In this document: positions 44,125-54,142 of the stretch, in pieces | Layout of the letters: each line of letters begins with the position of its first letter | Numbering within the stretch: position 1 is the stretch's first letter | Source: Sphingobium sp. | Lineage (GTDB): Bacteria; Pseudomonadota; Alphaproteobacteria; Sphingomonadales; Sphingomonadaceae | Length of the DNA: 64,000 nucleotides | Direction of reading: 5' to 3' | Assembly (NCBI GenBank): GCA_003248935.1 | Contig: QFQF01000005.1 | Location: 1 to 64,000, forward strand | Program-made: the position numbers and the translations under genes | Notes under the pieces: generated by a model | What the model was told of the DNA's origin: nothing | Database searches by the model: none | The model's input: only the letters and a program-made list of their open reading frames with translations

Positions 44125-46029
44125 ATGCTATCGGCCCTTCCCATGCTGAACCTGAACGCCATCACGGTGCGCCTCGGCGGGCGCGTCATCCTCGACCGCG
44201 CGAGTGCGGCGCTGCCCCCGCGCAGCCGCGTCGGCCTGATCGGCCGCAACGGCGCCGGCAAGTCGACGCTCATGAAGGCGATGATCGGCCAGATCGATCC
44301 AGACGGCGGCGAGGTGGAGATGCCACGCGGCACGCGCCTTGGCTATCTGCGGCAGGATGCGCCCTCAGGCACGGCAACGCCATTCGAGACGGTGCTGGCC
44401 GCCGACGTCGAGCGCGAGGCGCTGATGACCGAGAGCGAGACCACCGAGGACCCGGATCGCCTGGGGGAAATCCATGAGCGGCTGAACGCCATCGACGCCT
44501 ATACCGCGCCCGCGCGCGCCGCCCGCATCCTTTCCGGCCTCGGCTTTGACGAGGAGATGCAGGGCCGCCCGCTCGACAGCTATTCGGGCGGCTGGAAGAT
44601 GCGCGTCGCGCTCGCCGCTTTGCTCTTCTCGCAGCCCGACCTGCTGCTGCTCGACGAACCCAGCAACCACCTCGACCTTGAAGCGACGCTGTGGCTCGAG
44701 AATTTCCTCAAAAGCTATCGCGGCATGATCGTCATCATCAGCCACGAGCGCGACCTTCTGAACAATGTCGTCGATCACATCCTCCATCTGGAACATGGCA
44801 AGATCACCCTCTATCCGGGCGGCTATGACGCGTTCGAGCGGCAGCGGGCCGAGCGGCTCGCCCAGTTGGAGGCCGCGCGGGAGAAACAGGCGGCCCAGCG
44901 CGCCAAGCTGCAGGACTATGTCGCCCGCAACTCGGCCCGCGCCTCAACCGCCAAGCAGGCGCAGTCGCGCGCCAAGGCGCTGGCGAAGATGCAACCGATC
45001 GCCGCCGCGCTGGAAGACCCGACGCTCGCCTTCGCCTTTCCCGATCCGGAGGAACTGCGCCCGCCGCTGGTCACGCTCGACATGGCAACGGTCGGCTATG
45101 GCGAGACGCCGATCCTCAAGCGGCTGAACCTGCGCATCGACCCGGACGACCGGATCGCGCTGCTTGGCCGCAACGGTAACGGCAAGACGACACTCGCCCG
45201 CCTGATTGCCGCGCAGTTGGCGCCGATGGAGGGCGAGGTGAACAGTTCCGGCAAGATGACCGTGGGCTATTTCACCCAGTATCAGGTCGAGGAACTGGAT
45301 ACCGGCGACACGCCGCTCGAACATATGGCCCGCGTGATGAAGAGCGCAACGCCGGGCGCGGTGCGGGCGCAGCTTGGCCGCTTCGGCTTTTCCGGCGACC
45401 GTGCGACGCAGAAGGTCGGCAGCCTGTCGGGCGGCGAGCGGGCGCGCCTCGCGCTCGCCCTCATCACCCGCGACGCACCGTCGATGCTGATCCTCGACGA
45501 GCCGACGAACCACCTTGACGTCGACAGCCGCGAGGCGCTGGTCCAGGCGATCAACGACTACACCGGCGCCGTCGTCGTCGTCAGCCACGACCGTCACATG
45601 ATCGAACTGGTCGCCGACCGGCTGGTGCTCGTCGACGGCGGGACGGCGGAGGAGTTCCGCGGTTCGCTGGAAGACTATACCGACCTCATCCTGCGCAAGG
45701 GTGGGGAGAGCAACGGCATCGGATCAGGCGGCGATGCACCGAAAGTCGACCGCAAGGAGGCGCGCCGCGCCGCCGCAGAGGCGCGCGAAAAGAGCAAAAC
45801 GCTGCGCCTCGCCGTGCATTCGGCGGAGAAGGAGATGGAAAAGCTGACCGCGGAGCGCTCGCGCATCGACCGCGCGATGTTCGATCCCTCCTCGGCCGGA
45901 CCGCAGGAAAAGGACCTTACCATGGGCGAACTGATGCGCCGCCGGGGCGAGGTGGAGAAGAAGCTGGAAGCAGCCGAGGCCCGCTGGATGGAAGCGACCG
46001 AAGCGCTGGAAACCGCCGGGGTGGACTAG
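44125..46029 (+). CDS. ABC-F family ATPase
   Basis: 634 residues (ATG 44125; 44143 also possible). Two ATP-binding cassettes and no membrane domain: first Walker A GRNGAGKST, signature YSGGWKMRV, Walker B LLLLDEPSNHLD; second Walker A GRNGNGKTT, signature LSGGERARL, Walker B MLILDEPTNHLD. A linker of charged residues (AEREKQAAQRAKLQDYVARN) joins them, and a coiled coil lies at the C-terminus. ABC-F proteins act on the ribosome as translation factors or antibiotic-resistance proteins. Which subgroup (Uup, YheS, other) is not settled here. Confidence 0.94.
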   Translation: MLSALPMLNLNAITVRLGGRVILDRASAALPPRSRVGLIGRNGAGKSTLMKAMIGQIDPDGGEVEMPRGTRLGYLRQDAPSGTATPFETVLAADVEREALMTESETTEDPDRLGEIHERLNAIDAYTAPARAARILSGLGFDEEMQGRPLDSYSGGWKMRVALAALLFSQPDLLLLDEPSNHLDLEATLWLENFLKSYRGMIVIISHERDLLNNVVDHILHLEHGKITLYPGGYDAFERQRAERLAQLEAAREKQAAQRAKLQDYVARNSARASTAKQAQSRAKALAKMQPIAAALEDPTLAFAFPDPEELRPPLVTLDMATVGYGETPILKRLNLRIDPDDRIALLGRNGNGKTTLARLIAAQLAPMEGEVNSSGKMTVGYFTQYQVEELDTGDTPLEHMARVMKSATPGAVRAQLGRFGFSGDRATQKVGSLSGGERARLALALITRDAPSMLILDEPTNHLDVDSREALVQAINDYTGAVVVVSHDRHMIELVADRLVLVDGGTAEEFRGSLEDYTDLILRKGGESNGIGSGGDAPKVDRKEARRAAAEAREKSKTLRLAVHSAEKEMEKLTAERSRIDRAMFDPSSAGPQEKDLTMGELMRRRGEVEKKLEAAEARWMEATEALETAGVD

Positions 46030-46049
46030 GGCCGATCGCCATTCGGCCC
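46029..46049. terminator. Short hairpin between convergent genes
   Basis: GGGCCGA / TCGGCCC with a 7-nt loop, in the 25-bp gap between the ABC-F and queF stops. No T-run. Confidence 0.35.
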
Positions 46050-46054
46050 CGGGG

Positions 46055-46501
46055 TCAGCCCCGCCCGCGATAGGTCGGCACATCCTGCGGCGGCAGCCAC
46101 AGGCCAGCGGGTGGTTCACCCGATTGCCAGAAGACGTCGATCGGAATGCCGCCACGCGGATACCAGTAGCCGCCGATCCGCAACCACACCGGCTTCATTT
46201 CCTCCACCAGCCGCTCGCCAATACCAACGGTGCAATCCTCATGGAACGCCGCATGGTTGCGGAAGCTGCCCAGGAACAGCTTGAACGACTTCGATTCGAC
46301 GATCGACTCGCCCGGCGCATAGTCGAGGACGAGGTGGGCGAAATCGGGCTGGCCGGTCACCGGGCAGAGCGAAGTGAACTCCGGCGCGGTAAGCCGCACG
46401 AGATAGGGCTTGCCGGGACGGGGGTTGGGAACATAATCGAGGACCGCGTCTGACGGCGATGCCGGCATGGCGCTGTTCTGGCCAAGGTGAATGGGAGTCA
46501 T
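46055..46501 (-). CDS. queF: NADPH-dependent 7-cyano-7-deazaguanine reductase (preQ1 synthase)
   Basis: 148 residues from ATG 46501, the unimodular QueF type. Reduces the nitrile of preQ0 to preQ1 for queuosine in tRNA. Catalytic Cys in SLCPVTGQPDFAH, the QueF motif ESKSFKLFLGSFRNHAAFHEDC, and WYPRGGIPIDVFW near the end. No preQ1 riboswitch was found in the 90 bp upstream. Confidence 0.95.
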   Translation of the reverse strand: MTPIHLGQNSAMPASPSDAVLDYVPNPRPGKPYLVRLTAPEFTSLCPVTGQPDFAHLVLDYAPGESIVESKSFKLFLGSFRNHAAFHEDCTVGIGERLVEEMKPVWLRIGGYWYPRGGIPIDVFWQSGEPPAGLWLPPQDVPTYRGRG

Positions 46502-46592
46502 GGGCGTCCGTCTATCGGAACACACGGCATATGTCATCGCCCTGTGCAATTCAGCATCCGTTCAGCGCGCGCAGGGCCTTCGGCTCAACATC

Positions 46593-47894
46593 ATGGGGTT
46601 CTCAACGCTTCTGACACGCATCCTGCTTTCGGGCGCCGCGACGGCGCTCGCGATCCTGTCGCCCGCCCGCGCGCAGGAAAACGGCACGCCGCAAACACAG
46701 CCGCAGAACGGCGGCGTGCTGCAGGGTTTTCAGCTCGATCCCGGCCGCGACACGTCGAAGCCGGCGGCACCGGAACGCGAGGGGCCGGAGATCGGAACGC
46801 CGCTGCCTTCCACCCCGTTCGACGTGCCGGTACAGCAACGCAGCGCAGCCCAGCCGCAGCAACCGGCAGCCGGTTCACCGCAGGCCGCGCCGGCGATCGT
46901 CACGCCTCCGCCGATCCCGCGCGCCGCCCCAGCCACGACCTCCCGGCCCGCAACCGCGCCTATTCCGGCCGCTGCCCCAGCTTCGCCGACTGAACGGTCG
47001 ATCGCCCCCATCCAGTCGGAGACGGCGGCACCGTCTGAAAACGCAGCGGCCCCGACAGCCATTGATGCCCTGCCCGGCCTGACCCAGGCGCCGTTCGACA
47101 ACGCTGCCACCCCATCGACGGACACCGGATCGACAACGCTCCCGGCCGCAACGACCGAAACGACGGATGACGGCACTGACTGGCTGCCCTGGCTTGCCGG
47201 GATCGGCGGCGCCGCAGTCCTGATCGGCGGCGGCATTGCCTTCCGCCGACGGCGGCGACCCAGGGCATTGCTCGCTCCCGTCGTCGAGATCGAAATCGAG
47301 CCGGCGCCGTTGCCGGAGGTCGCGGCGACAACGCCGGCCACACCGCCTGCCTCTCCCCCCGTGCCCGCCGCGCCGGAACTGCCCCGGCCCAGCGCGGCCT
47401 TGTCGATGACGTTCGCGCCGCAGGGCGCCCGGCATACGCTGGTCGGCGTCGCCGTAGGTTACCGCCTGGTGCTGCGCAACGACAGCGAAGTGATGGCGGA
47501 AAACGTCTCCGTCTCCCTCCAGATCGCCAATGCAAGCAGCGCGCAGGAACAGCGGCTCGCCGCCTTCTTCGCCGCGCCCACGAACGACCCCGCCCATCAA
47601 ATCGCGCAGATCGCGCCGGGCGAGAGCATCGAATTGACCGGCGAAGCACGCGTTTCAAACGATGCGATCGAACCGATCCTGATGCAGGATCGCTCGCTGC
47701 TGATCCCGGTGCTGGCCTTCAGCGCGCATTATGGCTGGGACGGCGGCGGCCAGGGCTATAGCGGCGCCGCGTTCGTGATCGGACTGGAGAACGATCCGCC
47801 GGGCGAGCGCATGGCACCGTTCCGCCTCGATCAGGGGCCCAAGCAATATCGGGAGGTCGGCAGCCGCCGCGCACACACCGCGGTCGTCACCTGA
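46593..47894 (+). CDS. Pro/Ala-rich single-pass membrane protein
   Basis: 433 residues from ATG 46593. Signal peptide (LLSGAATALAILSPARA-Q), then about 170 residues rich in Pro, Ala, Gln and Thr, one transmembrane helix with a basic stop (WLAGIGGAAVLIGGGIAFRRRRRPR, about 203-228), a second Pro/Ala segment, and a C-terminal folded domain of beta strands (HTLVGVAVGYRLVLRNDSEVMAENVSVSLQ, and ...GESIELTGEARVS). That domain looks like an immunoglobulin-type beta sandwich in the cytoplasm if the helix is oriented as drawn. No family recognised. Confidence 0.8.
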   Translation: MGFSTLLTRILLSGAATALAILSPARAQENGTPQTQPQNGGVLQGFQLDPGRDTSKPAAPEREGPEIGTPLPSTPFDVPVQQRSAAQPQQPAAGSPQAAPAIVTPPPIPRAAPATTSRPATAPIPAAAPASPTERSIAPIQSETAAPSENAAAPTAIDALPGLTQAPFDNAATPSTDTGSTTLPAATTETTDDGTDWLPWLAGIGGAAVLIGGGIAFRRRRRPRALLAPVVEIEIEPAPLPEVAATTPATPPASPPVPAAPELPRPSAALSMTFAPQGARHTLVGVAVGYRLVLRNDSEVMAENVSVSLQIANASSAQEQRLAAFFAAPTNDPAHQIAQIAPGESIELTGEARVSNDAIEPILMQDRSLLIPVLAFSAHYGWDGGGQGYSGAAFVIGLENDPPGERMAPFRLDQGPKQYREVGSRRAHTAVVT

Positions 47895-47972
47895 ACCGGA
47901 CCGGCGATCGACGCCGCCCTTTCCCATCCGGTCACCCTGCCCTAAAGGGAAGGCCAACAGAAGGAGCGGCAC

Positions 47973-48815
47973 ATGGATTTGCTGGTATCCACCGACTGGC
48001 TGGCGGACGAACTGGGCGCGGACGACCTGGTGATACTGGATGCAACGCTGTTCCTGCCCGGCACCGGGCGGGATGCTGCGGAGGAATATGCGCAGGGCCA
48101 CATCCCGGGCGCCGGTTTCCTCGACCTGCCCACCCTGATCGACGCCGACGATCCGCGCCCCGGCATGGTGCCGCCCGCAATCCTGTTTGCGGAGCGTGTG
48201 GGAACATTGGGCGTCGGAGACGGCAGCCGCGTCGTTCTCTACGACAACAGCCCGCTGCGCAGCGTGGCGCGCGCCTGGTGGTTGTTCCGGCTCTTCGGCG
48301 CCCGCAATATCGCGATACTGGACGGCGGCATGCAGAAATGGCTGGCGGAAGGACGCGCGCTGGACCGCGAAACGCCGACACGCGCCGAACGCCGCTTCAC
48401 GCCGCGCAAGGACGAGGCCATGGTCCGTACCAAGGCGGACCTGCTCGCCAATATCGACAGCCGTGCCGCACAGGTGCTCGACGCGCGCGGCATGCCGCGC
48501 TTTACGGGAGAAGAGGCGGAACCCCGGCCCGGCATGGCGTCAGGCCATATTCCCGACTCGCTCTGCCTGCCCTATGGCCAGCTCTTCAACCCCGACAATA
48601 CATGGAAGAGCGCGGATGATCTGCGCGCGCTGTTCAAGGGTGCCGGCATCGATCTGAATGAACCCGTGATCGTCACCTGCGGCAGCGGCGTCACCGCCGC
48701 CGACCTGCTGGTCGCGGCGCGGCTGACCGGCAAGACCGACGTAACCCTGTATGATGGAAGCTGGGGCGAATGGGGTGCGGACCCGGCGACTCCCAAGGCA
48801 ACCGGTCCGGCATGA
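47973..48815 (+). CDS. sseA: 3-mercaptopyruvate/thiosulfate sulfurtransferase (rhodanese family)
   Basis: 280 residues, two rhodanese domains. Active-site Cys236 in TCGSGVTAADL; the CGSGVT loop is the mercaptopyruvate-type (SseA) rather than thiosulfate-type loop. The N-terminal domain has ARPVGYAQGHIPGA-like segments (EEYAQGHIPGAGFLDL). Overlaps metC by 4 bp, placing two cysteine-sulfur enzymes in one coupled unit. Confidence 0.92.
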   Translation: MDLLVSTDWLADELGADDLVILDATLFLPGTGRDAAEEYAQGHIPGAGFLDLPTLIDADDPRPGMVPPAILFAERVGTLGVGDGSRVVLYDNSPLRSVARAWWLFRLFGARNIAILDGGMQKWLAEGRALDRETPTRAERRFTPRKDEAMVRTKADLLANIDSRAAQVLDARGMPRFTGEEAEPRPGMASGHIPDSLCLPYGQLFNPDNTWKSADDLRALFKGAGIDLNEPVIVTCGSGVTAADLLVAARLTGKTDVTLYDGSWGEWGADPATPKATGPA

Positions 48816-50032
48816 GCGACAAGAAGGATTCCGGCGACATGCGGCCGCTGACGCGACTGGCCGCAGCGGGGCGGCGCCCCGAATGGACGCGCATGCCCGA
48901 TCAGCCGGGCGCGATCGTCAACCCGCCGGTATGGCGGGCGTCCACCATCCTCTACGACGACGTCGCGCATCTGCGCGCGGCCGCCGGGCGCGATCCACAC
49001 GAACGGCTGTTCTACGGGCGGAAGGGTACGCCCACGGCCTGGTCGCTGGCCGACGCCCTCACCGAACTGGAGCCCGGCGCGAAGGGGACGATGCTGTTTC
49101 CGTCCGGGGTCGCCGCCATTGCCTGCGCGCTGATGGCGATGCTGAAGCCGGGCGACCAATTGCTGATGGTCGACAGCGCCTATGATCCGACGCGCAACTT
49201 CTGCGAGCGGATGCTGAAGCCCCTGGGCATCGAAACCGTCTATTACGATCCGACGGCGGGGGCCGGGATCGCCGACCTCATCACCGGCAATACCCGCGCC
49301 ATCTTCATGGAAAGCCCGGGCAGTCTGACCTTCGAGGTGCAGGATGTGCCGGCGATCGTCGCTGCGGCCAAGGCGCGCGGTATCGTCACGCTGATCGACA
49401 ATACCTGGGCGACACCGCTGTATTTCCAGGCGATCGCGGCAGGCGTCGACATCGCGGTCCTTGCCTGCACAAAATATATCGTCGGCCACAGTGACGTGAT
49501 GATCGGATCGGTCACGGCCAATCCGGCGCATTGGGCGGCGATCCAGCGGACCGCCTATCTCTTCGGGCAGATGACCAGCCCCGATGACGCGTGGCTTGCC
49601 GCGCGTGGCCTGCGCACCCTCGGCGTCCGGCTGGCACAGCATCAGGCGAGTGCGCTTGCGGTGGCGCAATGGTTGAACGACAGGCCGGAGGTCGCGCGCG
49701 TGCTCCATCCGGCACTTCCCGGCTGTCCCGGACATGCGCTCTGGACGCGCGATTTCACTGGGGCGAGCGGCCTTTTCGGCTTCGTCCTGAAGGGCGGGGA
49801 TGAGGCGGCGCGCGCCGCCCTGATCGATGGCCTCTCGCATTTCGGCATCGGCTACAGCTGGGGCGGGTTCGAAAGCCTGGCGCTGCCTGTCGATCCGCAG
49901 CGTTATCGCACCGCGACCCGCTGGGATTCTGAAGGTCCGCTCGTCCGGCTGCATATCGGGCTTGAGGATCCCGCCGACCTGATCGCCGACCTGGAGGCGG
50001 GATTGGCACGATTCCGGGCCGTCGCAGGATAA
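48812..50032 (+). CDS. metC: Cystathionine beta-lyase
   Basis: 406 residues from ATG 48812. PLP-dependent Cys/Met-metabolism family: PPVWRASTILYDD, FYGRKGTPTAWSLADALTELE, GTMLFPSGVAAIACAL, and the PLP lysine Lys221 in VLACTKYIVGHSD. The C-terminus has FGIGYSWGGFESLALPV, the beta-lyase rather than gamma-lyase pattern. Splits cystathionine to homocysteine, pyruvate and ammonia. Start overlaps the sseA stop (ATGA). Confidence 0.93.
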   Translation: MSDKKDSGDMRPLTRLAAAGRRPEWTRMPDQPGAIVNPPVWRASTILYDDVAHLRAAAGRDPHERLFYGRKGTPTAWSLADALTELEPGAKGTMLFPSGVAAIACALMAMLKPGDQLLMVDSAYDPTRNFCERMLKPLGIETVYYDPTAGAGIADLITGNTRAIFMESPGSLTFEVQDVPAIVAAAKARGIVTLIDNTWATPLYFQAIAAGVDIAVLACTKYIVGHSDVMIGSVTANPAHWAAIQRTAYLFGQMTSPDDAWLAARGLRTLGVRLAQHQASALAVAQWLNDRPEVARVLHPALPGCPGHALWTRDFTGASGLFGFVLKGGDEAARAALIDGLSHFGIGYSWGGFESLALPVDPQRYRTATRWDSEGPLVRLHIGLEDPADLIADLEAGLARFRAVAG

Positions 50033-50108
50033 AAAGCGGTCGGCGTCGCGCATCCCTGAACGCGGGCATGCGTTGTGCCGGATAACGAAAAGGGGAAGAG
50101 GACAGCCC

Positions 50109-51686
50109 ATGAAATTCCTGCGGACGCTTACTGCCCTTGCCCTCACGGCGGCGTTCCCGCTGGGCGCGGCCATCGGCCAGCCATCACCGGCCGACCTCTA
50201 TGGTACCCTCTTCACCCGGATACAGACGGAGCGCGTCTTCCCCGACGGCAAGACCTTCGTCGACGCGGTGCCACGCCAGTCGCCGCAGGACATCATGGCC
50301 GACTATGAGCGGGAACGGCCGGGCGACACCGCTGCGCTGCGCGCCTTCGTGCTGCGCCATTTCTCCGTGCCCGGCGTCAACGACCATGACGCAGCCGACC
50401 TGCGCGACCATGTCCGCGCGCTCTGGCCCACGCTAGTCCGCCAGCCGGTCACCGCGAAACCGGGCGGGTCGGCACTGCCGATGCCCGCGCCCTATGTCGT
50501 CCCCGGCGGCCGTTTCCGCGAGATGTATTACTGGGACAGCTATTTCACCATGCTCGGCCTTGCCGTAGACGGGCAGCAGCCGCTGGTGGAAACGATGCTC
50601 GTCGACTTCGTGGCGACGGTCGAGACACACGGCCATATCCCCAACGGCATGCGCACCTATTATCTCAGCCGGTCGCAACCGCCCTTCTTCGCGCTGATGC
50701 TCGACCTGTCGAAGGACGACACACCGGCACTCGCCGCCCGCCGCCTCGCCGCGCTGCGCCGGGAGCATGGCTACTGGATGAAGGGCGCGTCCTGCCTCGA
50801 CCAGCGTGATGCGTGCGAGCGGGTAGTGCGGATGCCCGACGGCAGCCTGCTCAATAGATACTGGGATGACCACGATACCCCTCGCGACGAATCCTATGCC
50901 GAGGATGTGGCGACCGCCGCCGAAGCCGCGCCACGCCCGGCCGCGGAGACGTATCGCCACTTGCGCGCCGGGGCGGAAAGCGGTTGGGATTTCAGCTCGC
51001 GCTGGTTCGCCGATCCCCGCAACATCGCGTCCATCCATACAACGGACATCGTGCCGGTGGATCTCAACAGCCTGATGCTGGCGATGGAGGAACGGATCGC
51101 CAGCCGTTGCCGCGTAGCCAATGACGACGCCTGCGCGCGTGAATATGCCGATCTCGCTAAACGGCGGCATGCGGCGATGGACCGCTATCTGTGGGTGAAG
51201 CGTGAGGGTCGCTATGCCGACTGGGACAGCAAGGCGCGAAAGACCACGACCGTCATATCCGCAGCGACCCTCTATCCGCTGTTCGTCGGCGGCGCTTCGC
51301 CCACACAGGCCAAAGCCGTGGCAACGACCGTGCGCCAGACGCTGCTCGCGACCGGCGGCCTGCGCACCACGCCGCTCGCCACCGGACAGCAGTGGGACAG
51401 TCCGAACGGCTGGGCGCCGCTGCAGTGGGTCGCGATCGACGGCCTGGCCCGCTATGGCGAGGATGCGCTGGCCAGGGACGTCGCCGCCCGCTGGATGGGC
51501 ACCGTCGCCACGGCCTATGCCGAAACGGGCAAGATGCTCGAAAAATATGACGTCGAGGAACGCAAGCCCGGCGGCGGCGGCGAATATCCGTTACAGGACG
51601 GCTTTGGCTGGACCAACGGCGTCGCGAGCGCGATCCTGGAACGCTATCCCGACCTTCAGAGTGGGCTTGCGGCAAGCGACCGGTAG
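50109..51686 (+). CDS. treA: Periplasmic trehalase (GH37)
   Basis: 525 residues from ATG 50109. Signal peptide (TALALTAAFPLGAAIGQ). GH37 signatures: PGGRFREMYYWDSYFTMLGL and QWDSPNGWAPLQWVAIDGL; RSQPPFFALML and the glycine-rich GGGGEYPLQDGFGWTNGV complete the family pattern. Hydrolyses trehalose to two glucose in the periplasm. Convergent with a TonB-dependent receptor across a 41-bp gap holding a hairpin. Confidence 0.95.
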   Translation: MKFLRTLTALALTAAFPLGAAIGQPSPADLYGTLFTRIQTERVFPDGKTFVDAVPRQSPQDIMADYERERPGDTAALRAFVLRHFSVPGVNDHDAADLRDHVRALWPTLVRQPVTAKPGGSALPMPAPYVVPGGRFREMYYWDSYFTMLGLAVDGQQPLVETMLVDFVATVETHGHIPNGMRTYYLSRSQPPFFALMLDLSKDDTPALAARRLAALRREHGYWMKGASCLDQRDACERVVRMPDGSLLNRYWDDHDTPRDESYAEDVATAAEAAPRPAAETYRHLRAGAESGWDFSSRWFADPRNIASIHTTDIVPVDLNSLMLAMEERIASRCRVANDDACAREYADLAKRRHAAMDRYLWVKREGRYADWDSKARKTTTVISAATLYPLFVGGASPTQAKAVATTVRQTLLATGGLRTTPLATGQQWDSPNGWAPLQWVAIDGLARYGEDALARDVAARWMGTVATAYAETGKMLEKYDVEERKPGGGGEYPLQDGFGWTNGVASAILERYPDLQSGLAASDR

Positions 51687-51690
51687 ATGG

Positions 51691-51722
51691 TCGGGGCGCC
51701 GGCTTGCCGACCCGCGCCCCGA
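51691..51722. terminator. Hairpin between trehalase and receptor genes
   Basis: A 9-bp stem, TCGGGGCGC (51691-51699) with its complement (51714-51722), between two convergent genes. No T-run. Confidence 0.45.
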
Positions 51723-51727
51723 ACGGA

Positions 51728-54142
51728 TCAGAAGCTGTAGGCGGCGCTGAACCGGAAGGAGCGACCCAGGATCGGCCGAGCCAGGATCGGCCCGGTGCCC
51801 TGCGACCCGATGCTGCGGGGGTTACCCTCCGTCAGCCCGATCTTGTTGGTCAGGTTGTTGCCGGTTACCTGCAGCTTGATGCGTTGAGCCAGTTCGACCG
51901 ATACACCTGCGTCGAGCTGATAATAATGCGGCAGGAGTTGCTGGTTCTCCGGATCGGAGAAGCGGTCGCCGGTATATTGCAGCGTCGCGAATATCGTCGG
52001 CTTGATGTTGCCGATCTCCGCCTCATAGGCCGGGGTGACGCGCCACATCCACTTGGGCTGACGCTGCACCCGGTTCCCGCTATTGTCGATCGCACCGTTG
52101 TTGCTGAAGAAATCGCGATAGGTGGCGTCGAGATACGTTCCCGCCGCCGCGATACTGAAACCGTCGAACGGCCGCACGACACCCTCGAGTTCCACGCCGG
52201 TCGCCTTTGCGCCGCCCACCTGCTCGTTGGGGACGCCGTTGATGATCTGCGTGGTGGCGAGGCCGTCGAACTTGTTATGGAACAGCGTCGCATAGAGGTT
52301 CAGCATCGGCGTAGAAATCTTCAGGCCGCCCTCATAGGTGTCGACCTTCGCCACAATCGTCAGGTTCTCGCGCAGATTGTCGAACTGCGGGAAGCTGTGG
52401 CCGCGGCTGTAGCGGGCGAACACGCCGATCTGCCGGGTGATGTCGTAGTTCGCACCCGCCGTCCACGACCATTTCGAATCCTTGTAGTCGATCGTGCGCG
52501 GCGCGCCGAACAGCGGCGTGGCATTGTCGTACAGCGTGGCGGCGTTGCCGTCCTGATCGATGGTCAGGTCAGAGGTGGTGACCGTTGCATCCACCTCATG
52601 CCGTTGCCAGCGCACACCACCGTCGAGCCGAAGCTGGTCGGTGATCTGCAATTCGTCGACAGCGTAGAAGGCATAGTCGCGGCCCTTGTAATAGGCGTCG
52701 ACCAGGAAACTGGCCCCCGACGTGAAGCCATCCCGCGTCGCGATGCGTCCATCGCCCAGTGTCATGTTCAACCGCCGCGCATTTTCTTCGGCCGTCAGCA
52801 GCACCTGATTGCCGAGCGCCCAGTTGTCGCGGGTTGTATAGCTCGCATAATAGAAGCCGCCGGTCAGCTTGTTGGGGCCGGAGGTTACCTCCAGCGCGAG
52901 ATCGTTGACGAACGAGTCGAGATCCTTGCGCACTTCCCAGATACCGGCCCGCATCACGGCCTGGTCAGCTCCGACCGTACCGCTACCATCCGCATAAGTC
53001 AGACTGCCGACAGTGGCGCCGGTTCCGCCCAGCAATCCGGCCATCGTCGCCGCCGAAACCGGCGCCTCGTTTGGAACGAGGCCGACCGTGTCGGCACTGC
53101 CCCACAAATAGCTCATCCGTTCGCGCAGGCGGACATTATCGATCACTTCATAGTCGAAGTTGAGGCCGATATTGCCGACCTTCGCCCCACGTCCGTCTGC
53201 AAGATCAACGGTGCGGCCCGCGTTGTTGGTGGTGATCCGCGTATCCCGCCCGGCGAGCGAACCGGTACCGGCGTCAAAACCCGGATAGGCGCTGATCTTG
53301 CTGCCGTTCTGGATGATCGGGATCGGCAGCAGCCACTGGCCGCGATCGTTGAGATAACGGCCATAGATCAGCACCGAGCCGCGATCACCGAAGTCGTGAT
53401 GCAGGTTGGCCGTGATCTGACCGCCCTTTTCCGCACGGAATTGCGGATCGCGGATACCGTTGCCCTGCGCATAATAGCCCCCGACCATGAAGCCGGTATC
53501 ATCGTCGATCGGACCGGACACCCACGCGTCCCCCCTGATCTCGTCGAAATCGGTGTAGGACAACTTGGCAAGGCCGTGGAACTCGCTGCCGCCCTGACGC
53601 GGAACGACGTTGACGGTCAAACCCGGCTGACCGTTCGAAAACAGCGAACCGGTGCCGCCACGGACGGCCTCCACCCGCTCGACCGTTTCGTCAAGACGGA
53701 TGAGTTGCGAGTTTTCGAGGAAGGACAGGGTCGGCGGCGGAAAGATCGGCACGCCGCCAAGCTGGAACGTCACGAACTGCGCGTCGCCGCCGGACGGATA
53801 GCCGCGCACGAAAATGTTCGCGCCGTTCTGGCCACCCGAACTTTCCGCGCTGACCCCGGGAATGGTGCGCAGCAGGTCTGCCGTGCTGTTCGGCGCCGCC
53901 CGCTGGATTGCGTCGCTGCTGAGCGTGGTCACGGCGAAGGAGGCATCCTGCCGGCGCGTTCCGCCGCCGGCCGTGCCGACAACGATGATGTCCTGTCCCA
54001 TATTGTCGTCGACGGCGGCGGCGGCCGCAGCATCCTGCGGCGCGGCCGGATCGCCCTGCGCCCGGGCCGGCGTTGCCCCCATCAGGACGGCAAGCGATGC
54101 ACCCGCGAACAGCGTCGAGGCGAGATTACGATATGTCTGCAT
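51728..54142 (-). CDS. TonB-dependent outer-membrane receptor
   Basis: 804 residues from ATG 54142, which has an ideal AGGAGG site. Signal peptide (LFAGASLAVLMGATPARA-Q). A DIIVVGT TonB-box-like segment, then the plug domain (SSDAIQRAAPNSTADLLRTIPGV, NIFVRGYPSGG, LDETVERVEAVRGGTGSLFSNGQPG), then a 22-strand barrel ending in an aromatic residue (FRFSAAYSF). Plug features resemble the siderophore-type group, but the location beside a periplasmic trehalase allows an oligosaccharide role. No Fur box was seen upstream. Substrate open. Confidence 0.93.
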   Translation of the reverse strand: MQTYRNLASTLFAGASLAVLMGATPARAQGDPAAPQDAAAAAAVDDNMGQDIIVVGTAGGGTRRQDASFAVTTLSSDAIQRAAPNSTADLLRTIPGVSAESSGGQNGANIFVRGYPSGGDAQFVTFQLGGVPIFPPPTLSFLENSQLIRLDETVERVEAVRGGTGSLFSNGQPGLTVNVVPRQGGSEFHGLAKLSYTDFDEIRGDAWVSGPIDDDTGFMVGGYYAQGNGIRDPQFRAEKGGQITANLHHDFGDRGSVLIYGRYLNDRGQWLLPIPIIQNGSKISAYPGFDAGTGSLAGRDTRITTNNAGRTVDLADGRGAKVGNIGLNFDYEVIDNVRLRERMSYLWGSADTVGLVPNEAPVSAATMAGLLGGTGATVGSLTYADGSGTVGADQAVMRAGIWEVRKDLDSFVNDLALEVTSGPNKLTGGFYYASYTTRDNWALGNQVLLTAEENARRLNMTLGDGRIATRDGFTSGASFLVDAYYKGRDYAFYAVDELQITDQLRLDGGVRWQRHEVDATVTTSDLTIDQDGNAATLYDNATPLFGAPRTIDYKDSKWSWTAGANYDITRQIGVFARYSRGHSFPQFDNLRENLTIVAKVDTYEGGLKISTPMLNLYATLFHNKFDGLATTQIINGVPNEQVGGAKATGVELEGVVRPFDGFSIAAAGTYLDATYRDFFSNNGAIDNSGNRVQRQPKWMWRVTPAYEAEIGNIKPTIFATLQYTGDRFSDPENQQLLPHYYQLDAGVSVELAQRIKLQVTGNNLTNKIGLTEGNPRSIGSQGTGPILARPILGRSFRFSAAYSF

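Noticed and set aside
46502..46592. Possible preQ1 riboswitch upstream of queF
   Set aside because: The 90-bp region lacks the conserved C-rich and A-rich segments of known preQ1 aptamers.
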